A stretch of DNA of 37,405 nucleotides from Pirellulaceae bacterium (lineage in GTDB: Bacteria > Planctomycetota > Planctomycetia > Pirellulales > Pirellulaceae), in NCBI GenBank assembly GCA_025459145.1, contig JALORD010000003.1, positions 1 to 37,405 of the forward strand, read 5' to 3'. Positions 32,747-37,405 of the stretch are shown here, piece by piece. A program made the position numbers and the translations under genes. The stretch's first letter is position 1; each line of letters begins with the position of its first letter. The notes under the pieces were generated by a model. That model had not been told where the DNA came from, made no database searches, and saw nothing but the letters and a program-made list of their open reading frames with translations.

Positions 32747-34087
32747 ATGCGCGTCGTTTTGCTTGTAATGCTCAGCTGGTTGTCAGCCGGGGGACTGTCT
32801 GCGCACGCGCAGAATCCAACCGCGAATGAGTTTACATCCTCATCGCACACATCGCAGTTCGCGGCCTGGCTGGCCGATTTAGACCACGACGATTTTGCCC
32901 GCCGGGAAACAGCCGCCCAGCATCTCCGCTCGGCCGGATCTCAGGCCATCGAAACCGTAGCCGCAGGGGCTTTGGCCGAAAGCCCGGAAGTGGCTTGGCG
33001 CTCGGGGGAGATCCTCAAGCAGATCGCGCTCGATGGCGACGAAGCCACGCTCGACCGGGTCGCCGCCGCCCTTTCAACGGCCAGCCATTCTGGCCGGCCT
33101 GGGATGCACGGTCTAGTGGCTGAAATTCGTGCCCGCCTCGTCGAAGTGCGGCGCGAGCGGGCGGTCGCCGCCATTCGCAAACTGGGCGGACAAATCTCGG
33201 GCGGTTCCGCGGAGGGCGCGATGGGGATCGATGTCGGGCTTTTCATGGCCGAACCGGCCTTCGCAGCACCGGTTGTCATTGAGGAAGAGGCGTTCGCGAT
33301 CGAGGCTGCCGAAGTCGAAGTCGAAGCGGCCCCCGCCGCGGCCGATGCCGACCCTGCGGAAGCGCCCCAGGGTGAGGTTCCCGTGATCGATCTGGACGCT
33401 GTCGTTGCCAAAGCGCTGCGGACAGTTCCCAAAATCGAAGTCGCGGAAGAACGAGTCGTCGAAGGCGCCTTAGTCATCGAGGAGCCCGTGCTGGTCGAAA
33501 TGGAAGCGTTGGCGTTGGTCGGGCCGGCGATCGCCTTCGACGTGTTTCCTGGAGCCGACGCGGCGGAGTCGGGCGTCTCGATGGGGCTCTCCCTCGACCC
33601 CAATTGGCGCGGCGGCGATGCAGGGCTTGCCGCGGTGGCCGATCTTCCCGAGATCACCATGGTCTCGATCAATCAGGCAACGATCGGCGACAAAGGGCTC
33701 GAACAGATCGCCAGGCTCCCGCGGCTGCGCAGCCTCACGATCATGCAAACGGCCTTCTCGGAAGACACCTTGCGGGCGCTTCACCGCGCCAAGCCAACGA
33801 TGAGTCTATTCTGCCAGGGGAGCGCGATGCTTGGCATTCATGCCGACCGCGGCGGGGATTGCACGCTCACCAGCGTCTATCCCGGATCGGGAGCCGCGGA
33901 AGCGGGGCTGAAAACGGGCGACAAGATCGTGGCGATCGACGGCGTGGAAATTCGCGACTTTGCCGAGCTCACGATCTCGGTCTACAAGCGCCAGGCCGGC
34001 GAAAAACTGCGCATCGCCTACGAGCGCGACGGCAAGCAGCACACCACAAATGTGGAACTCAAGCCCCGCGATGTCCTGGAACCCTAA
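32747..34087 (+). CDS. Secreted HEAT-like / PDZ protein
   Basis: A 446-residue exported protein. A signal peptide (MRVVLLVMLSWLSAGGLSAHA) is followed by a HEAT/armadillo-like region (FAAWLADLDHDDFARRETAAQHLRSAG), an acidic Ala/Glu/Val-rich middle (for example FAIEAAEVEVEAAPAAADAD), and a short leucine-rich-like piece (ITMVSINQATIGDKGLEQIARLPRLRSL). The C-terminal 85 residues form a PDZ domain (TLTSVYPGSGAAEAGLKTGDKIVAIDGVEIRDF). I take the ATG at 32747 with GGGAG 12 bases upstream; a frame to 32300 is open but lacks a signal. Convergent with the HtrA protease, 16 bases apart. A role in binding peptide C-termini outside the cytoplasm is possible; no substrate is known. Confidence 0.8.
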   Translation: MRVVLLVMLSWLSAGGLSAHAQNPTANEFTSSSHTSQFAAWLADLDHDDFARRETAAQHLRSAGSQAIETVAAGALAESPEVAWRSGEILKQIALDGDEATLDRVAAALSTASHSGRPGMHGLVAEIRARLVEVRRERAVAAIRKLGGQISGGSAEGAMGIDVGLFMAEPAFAAPVVIEEEAFAIEAAEVEVEAAPAAADADPAEAPQGEVPVIDLDAVVAKALRTVPKIEVAEERVVEGALVIEEPVLVEMEALALVGPAIAFDVFPGADAAESGVSMGLSLDPNWRGGDAGLAAVADLPEITMVSINQATIGDKGLEQIARLPRLRSLTIMQTAFSEDTLRALHRAKPTMSLFCQGSAMLGIHADRGGDCTLTSVYPGSGAAEAGLKTGDKIVAIDGVEIRDFAELTISVYKRQAGEKLRIAYERDGKQHTTNVELKPRDVLEP

Positions 34088-34103
34088 TGGCACCACCCGC
34101 GAA

Positions 34104-35447
34104 CTAGAGCTGCGGAGGCCGAATTCCCACGCGGACATCAAACGGGATCTGGTTCCCGCGGCGAGATACGACGACACGCGCCACCGAGCCGATCTCCGTC
34201 GCTGCCACGAGATTGCTCAGATCGGCCGGTCCGCGGATGGGCGTTCCGTTCCAACTTAATACCACATCGCCCGGCTCAATGCCCACTTCCGCCGCCGGCG
34301 AAAGGCCGGGGCCGGTGCGAACCACTTCGGCCACATAGGCGCCGGCATTCTCGGCCAGTCCCAAGTCCTTGGAATGCTGCTCCGTCATCACTTCCAACTT
34401 TACGCCCAACCAGCCGCGGCGCACCAAACCTTCGGCCATCAAACGCTCGGTCACTTGGCGAGCCACGCTGCTGGGAACCGCGAAGCTGATTCCCTGATAG
34501 GCGTCGCCCACGATCGCCGTGTTGACGCCGATCACTTGCCCCTCGGTATTCACCAGCGGGCCGCCGCTATTGCCTGGATTCACCGCCGTGTCAGTTTGGA
34601 GAAAATTCTGATAGGCCGTTCCCACCAAGCCCGCCCGATTCTTGGCGCTTAGAATGCCCGAGGTGATGCTCCGCTCCAGGCCAAACGGGCTGCCCACCGC
34701 CCACACAAACTCGCCGGGCTCTGCCTGCTCGCTGTCGGCCCACGCCACCGGCGTCAGGTCCGTCGCCTCGACCTTGAGCACCGCCAGATCGGTATCGAGA
34801 TCGACTCCAACAATGCTTCCGGAAACCCTGCGGCCATCCGCCAGTGTGACCGTGATATCGCGGGCGTCGCGAACTACATGGTGGTTCGTCACGATGTAGC
34901 CCCCTCGATCGACCACAAACCCCGACCCCTGACCGTCGGCGGGAATCGCCGGCATCCGGCGGCCAACCATCGGCAACGCGAGGAGTTCCGTCCCGGTGCT
35001 CTGCGTATTGATGTGTACGACACTGGGCATCACCACCTGCGAGACCATCCGCGAGGCTTGCGAGAACTGCGCCAGCGGGGAACCCGGCAAGTGTTCGACG
35101 GCAAAGTCGTGCTCGGCCCGTTGCTTGCCGCGCGTGATGGCATACTGCGTATTCTCGGCAATCAGCGGGACCAGGTAGCTGATCGCCAGCAGCACAGCCA
35201 AGAACGACAAGAGCCACAGCAACTTGGCCCAGGCGAGCCGGATGCGCTCCGTCTCCCGCTGGCTGTTGTCTGTGGTTTCGGCCCGATCCAATGGATGGAC
35301 TTGGGAAACGACCGCGGCAGCCGGGGCTGTGGGGGTGAACACGTCCGTCCCGGAGAGGAACTTGAGTTCTTGCTGGTCAGCCTGCGGTGGCATGGGGGGA
35401 ACCGGGGCGCCGTTTCCGGGCGCAAGTTCGGTTGGCAGGTCGGACAT
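34104..35447 (-). CDS. HtrA/DegP-family serine protease, membrane-anchored
   Basis: A 447-residue trypsin-like protease with one C-terminal PDZ domain. A 70-residue Pro/Ala-rich cytoplasmic leader precedes one membrane span (LLWLLSFLAVLLAISYLVPLI). The catalytic triad is complete: His190 in TNHHVV, Asp220 in DTDLAVLK and Ser294 in PGNSGGPL. Residues after about 340 form the PDZ domain (GAYVAEVVRTGPGLSPAAEVGIEPGDVVLSWNG). HtrA proteases degrade or refold damaged envelope proteins and often work in stress signalling. AAGGTCATTGC precedes the ATG at 35445-35447, and a TATAAT box lies 41 bases further upstream. Divergent from aat. Convergent with a PDZ protein. Confidence 0.92.
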   Translation of the reverse strand: MSDLPTELAPGNGAPVPPMPPQADQQELKFLSGTDVFTPTAPAAAVVSQVHPLDRAETTDNSQRETERIRLAWAKLLWLLSFLAVLLAISYLVPLIAENTQYAITRGKQRAEHDFAVEHLPGSPLAQFSQASRMVSQVVMPSVVHINTQSTGTELLALPMVGRRMPAIPADGQGSGFVVDRGGYIVTNHHVVRDARDITVTLADGRRVSGSIVGVDLDTDLAVLKVEATDLTPVAWADSEQAEPGEFVWAVGSPFGLERSITSGILSAKNRAGLVGTAYQNFLQTDTAVNPGNSGGPLVNTEGQVIGVNTAIVGDAYQGISFAVPSSVARQVTERLMAEGLVRRGWLGVKLEVMTEQHSKDLGLAENAGAYVAEVVRTGPGLSPAAEVGIEPGDVVLSWNGTPIRGPADLSNLVAATEIGSVARVVVSRRGNQIPFDVRVGIRPPQL

Positions 35448-35488
35448 GCAATGACCTTCCGGCACGGAGGGAATGATCAGGTTCGCTA

Positions 35489-35494
35489 ATTATA
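35489..35494 (-). promoter_or_regulatory. TATAAT -10 box upstream of the HtrA gene
   Basis: On the minus strand TATAAT occupies 35489-35494, about 42 bases before the ATG at 35447. TTGCTT lies upstream with a 15-base spacer, slightly short. It is the best promoter match in this intergenic region. Confidence 0.5.
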
Positions 35495-35625
35495 CCCTGC
35501 CCGGCCCGAAAGCAACCCGTTTTTCTCCGCCTCGTGACATCGCGCAACTCTAAAGCTGGCAAGCACTAGCGAATCTGGCCCCCGGCCGGCCACTGTCAGC
35601 ACCGGGTGCGTTAAGATCGGTCGCT

Positions 35626-36309
35626 ATGCAGCCCGCTCGTTCCCGTTCGCGATTTCCTCCTGTCGAATCGGCAGGGCCGGACGGGCTTCTGCTCACGGGT
35701 GGACAACTCACGCCGGACTGGCTGGTCGACGCCTATTCCCACGGCATCTTTCCGATGCCAATCCAATTCAATCGGCGGCGCATCGTGGCTTGGATCTCCC
35801 CCGATCCGCGCGGCATTCTAGAGCTCGATGCGGTGCACGTTTCGCGCCGGCTCGCGCGGCGACTGGCGCGGCAAGAATTCGAGTTTTCGCTCGATCGTTC
35901 GTTCGCGGAAGTCGTCCAAGCGTGCGCTGTCCCCCGCCGCGGCGACGACGACGAGGATCGCTGGCTGACCCCCGCGATGCTCGCCGCATATCAATCGCTG
36001 CATCGGTTGGGACTGGCCCACAGCCTGGAAGTCTGGCAAGCGGGGCAACTTGTGGGTGGCGTGTTTGGCGTCACCATCGGCGGCCTGTTCGCCGGCGAGT
36101 CGATGTTCCACCGCGTGAGCGACGCTTCGAAGGCGGCTCTCGTCATCCTGGCCGAGCACTTAAAGCAGCGAGGATACGTCCTATTCGACGTCCAGTGGAC
36201 CAATGACCATACGCGGAGCCTGGGAGCTGTCGACATCCCGCGCCGGCAGTACATCGCCCGGCTGGAAAATGCGATCAAGTTGCCGGTGACGTTTCTTCCG
36301 CCTCCATGA
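35626..36309 (+). CDS. aat: Leucyl/phenylalanyl-tRNA--protein transferase
   Basis: A 227-residue enzyme that attaches Leu or Phe from tRNA to proteins with N-terminal Arg or Lys, marking them for ClpS/ClpAP degradation (N-end rule). Motifs: GLLLTGGQLTPDWLVDAYSHGIFPM at 20-44, WISPDPRGILEL at 56-67, RWLTPAMLAAYQSLHRLGLAHSLEVW at 112-137, LVGGVFGVTIGGLFAGESMF (142-161) and DVQWTNDHTRSLGA. Many homologues have GIFPW where this has GIFPM, a mild change near the active site. The ATG at 35626 fits the family length. clpS and clpA are not in the window. Divergent from the HtrA gene. Confidence 0.92.
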   Translation: MQPARSRSRFPPVESAGPDGLLLTGGQLTPDWLVDAYSHGIFPMPIQFNRRRIVAWISPDPRGILELDAVHVSRRLARRLARQEFEFSLDRSFAEVVQACAVPRRGDDDEDRWLTPAMLAAYQSLHRLGLAHSLEVWQAGQLVGGVFGVTIGGLFAGESMFHRVSDASKAALVILAEHLKQRGYVLFDVQWTNDHTRSLGAVDIPRRQYIARLENAIKLPVTFLPPP

Positions 36310-36311
36310 TC

Positions 36312-36458
36312 TCAGACGTCGCCACGCGGCGGTCCTCGACCTCCGGCAGCCAGAACGACCGCGACCGTTACACCGACGACGAGAACCAATCCGCCCCCAC
36401 AGATTGCCAGCTCCCAAACTCCGATTCCGAACATTACCACTGCTCCGATTCCCAACAT
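36312..36458 (-). CDS. Very small membrane protein (48 residues), unknown
   Basis: A complete 48-codon frame starting MLGIGAVVMFGIGVW and ending RGPPRGDV. Residues 4-38 are almost entirely hydrophobic (CGGGLVLVVGVTVAVVLAAG), giving one or two membrane spans, then a short charged tail. The ATG is at 36456-36458 and the TGA at 36312-36314. It ends just after the convergent aat stop (36309). No good Shine-Dalgarno is visible. It lies 39 bases downstream of another micro-gene on the same strand. No family is recognised; short genes of this kind may be missed by size cut-offs. Confidence 0.45.
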   Translation of the reverse strand: MLGIGAVVMFGIGVWELAICGGGLVLVVGVTVAVVLAAGGRGPPRGDV

Positions 36459-36497
36459 GCAGTCACTTGATGAGGACCGCCGACCGCGGGTGATCCC

Positions 36498-36611
36498 TTA
36501 TCGATCTTCCTCGCGCGAGCGGCTGGCGGAGGCGACAATCACGATGGTCACGACGAGCCCCACCACGAGCAGCAAGCCCAAACCAGCTCCCAACAGCAGG
36601 GTGAATGACAT
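36498..36611 (-). CDS. Very small single-span membrane protein (37 residues), unknown
   Basis: A complete 37-codon frame starting MSFTLLLGAGLG and ending ASRSREEDR. The first 28 residues form one strong membrane span (LLLVVGLVVTIVIVA) followed by a charged tail, a typical layout for a bacterial micro-protein. GAGG lies about 9 bases upstream of the ATG at 36609-36611. It sits upstream of the 48-residue frame on the same strand. No family is recognised. Confidence 0.5.
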   Translation of the reverse strand: MSFTLLLGAGLGLLLVVGLVVTIVIVASASRSREEDR

Positions 36612-36751
36612 AAAGGCCTCGGCAGGTGTGGAGGAAACCATCGTTGAACCGCTCCCACGAAGTGATGCGATCGTCTACGCTTGGGGCGGATTCCCGAGCA
36701 CTTATCGCATGTGCTGTGGATTCGCCGGAAACCCCTCAATCTTGGAATTCA

Positions 36752-37231
36752 ATGGCCGAGCGCCCCAAATTCTGGCTGGTAAAGACCGAGCCGGACTGCT
36801 TCTCGATCGACGACCTGGCCCGTGCCCCGCGGCAGACCACATGCTGGAGCGGCGTGCGGAACTATCAGGCCCGCAACTACATGCGGGACGAAATGAAGCT
36901 GGGCGACCGGGTGCTGTTTTACCATAGCAGCACCGATCCGCCGGCGATCGTGGGAGTCGCCACGGTCGCCCGGGAGTCCTATCCAGACCACACCGCCTGG
37001 GACGCCAAAGACGACCACTACGACCCGAAATCGCCCCAGGACAATCCGCGGTGGTTCATGGTCGATTTGAAGTTTGAACAGAAGTTTGCCGAGCCGCTCC
37101 CCTTGGAAAGGCTTCGCGGCCTGCCGGCTCTCCAAGAGATGGAACTGTTGCGCAAAGGCTCGCGGCTGTCGGTCCAACCGGTGCGCGCTGCGGAGTTCGC
37201 CGCTGTGCTGAAGCTCGCGGGGGTGAAGTAG
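36752..37231 (+). CDS. EVE-domain protein
   Basis: A 159-residue protein that is one EVE domain, a PUA-like fold. It starts AERPKFWLVKTEPDCFSIDDL, then TTCWSGVRNYQARNYMRDEMKLGDRVLFYHSS and IVGVATVARESYPD, followed by KDDHYDPKSPQDNPRWFMVDLKF. In other organisms EVE domains bind modified bases in DNA or RNA. The ATG at 36752 starts directly at the domain; upstream in-frame codons are not recognisable. It is alone on the plus strand with 109 bases before the next gene. Confidence 0.92.
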   Translation: MAERPKFWLVKTEPDCFSIDDLARAPRQTTCWSGVRNYQARNYMRDEMKLGDRVLFYHSSTDPPAIVGVATVARESYPDHTAWDAKDDHYDPKSPQDNPRWFMVDLKFEQKFAEPLPLERLRGLPALQEMELLRKGSRLSVQPVRAAEFAAVLKLAGVK

Positions 37232-37340
37232 GTGCAGACGCCAGGGTTGTAGTTAATGGCCGGGGCTTAGGGCGAGACGAGGATTGCTCGGAGCGAGTCA
37301 GGACAACTACTTTTCCCTATTTCTCAGGACAGACTAATCC

Positions 37341-37405
37341 ATGAGTTCTCAAGTCGAGCTAGCCCGGCGGTGGTTCGATGAAGTGTGGAACGGCCGGCGG
37401 GCGGA
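37341..37405 (+). CDS. SnoaL-like protein, N-terminal fragment (cut by window edge)
   Basis: The first 21 codons of a plus-strand gene: MSSQVELARRWFDEVWNGRR. This opening helix is typical of SnoaL-like/ester-cyclase and nuclear-transport-factor-2-like small proteins. The fragment is too short to go further. The ATG at 37341 follows a region without a clear Shine-Dalgarno. Confidence 0.5.
   Translation, partial: MSSQVELARRWFDEVWNGRRA

Noticed and set aside
36457-36927. Plus-strand frame across the aat-EVE gap
   Set aside because: It runs antisense to the micro-genes and into the EVE gene in another frame, and its translation has no family motif.

Overview
The window is GC-rich chromosomal DNA that most resembles a planctomycete (Planctomycetota, probably Pirellulales-like). 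The case rests on gene content: a zinc-phospholipase-C-like protein ending in a DUF4332 helix-hairpin-helix domain, a secreted glycine-rich protein with seven EF-hand loops, a secreted Gly/Gln-rich protein with Spy-like LTxxQ motifs, a membrane-anchored TPR giant of about 1,200 residues, HEAT-like/PDZ secreted proteins and a Pro/Cys-rich secreted protein. Shine-Dalgarno sequences are often weak and several starts are GTG or TTG. No tRNA, rRNA, CRISPR array, insertion sequence or prophage gene was recognised; this looks like core chromosome.

Layout. 1-2462 (minus): a ZnDPC-DUF4332 protein, a small Cys-containing lipoprotein and the first 61 codons of metF running off the left edge. 2583-5485 (minus): a lipoprotein alpha/beta hydrolase, a secreted carbon-nitrogen hydrolase and xseB. 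5620-7877 (plus): a DUF485 protein overlapping a sodium:solute (acetate-type) symporter interrupted by an in-frame TAA. 7878-9062 (minus): CinA whose deamidase serine motif is lost. 9102-11273 (plus): CopA, ending at a bidirectional hairpin shared with a convergent Spy-like protein (11374-12297). A 631-base gap follows. 12929-14149 (plus): a Cys/Met-metabolism PLP enzyme. 14180-16206 (minus): a two-gene ABC exporter.

16421-21216 (plus): an orphan PstS-like binding protein, a PDZ/YbaY-like/DUF4214-like fusion, a MoxR-type AAA+ ATPase and an orphan iron-type binding lipoprotein. 21240-22871 (minus): the seven-EF-hand protein. After a 499-base gap with a perfect GAAC-N4-GTTC palindrome comes a Pro-rich secreted protein (23371-24282). 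24307-26312 (minus): an aromatic/aspartate aminotransferase translationally coupled to a phosphopantetheinyl transferase. 26515-28922 (plus): inositol-3-phosphate synthase and a Gfo/Idh/MocA-like protein lacking the EKP lysine. 28952-32650 (minus): the TPR giant. 32747-34087 (plus) and 34104-35447 (minus): a HEAT/PDZ secreted protein facing an HtrA protease. 35626-37405: aat, two very small single-membrane-span proteins (minus), an EVE-domain protein and the start of a SnoaL-like protein.

Themes. Much of the window concerns the cell envelope and periplasm (lipoproteins, PDZ proteins, HtrA, EF-hand, Spy-like, Pro/Cys-rich and binding proteins). A second thread is one-carbon, sulfur and amino-acid metabolism (metF, the Cys/Met PLP enzyme, the aminotransferase). 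Three recognisable enzymes (CinA C-domain, Gfo/Idh/MocA, MoxR Walker B) carry changes at residues normally needed for activity. The least explained items are the PDZ/YbaY/DUF4214 fusion beside an orphan PstS, the paired micro-proteins near 36.5 kb, and the inverted repeat that brackets a TATAAT box upstream of the MoxR gene.
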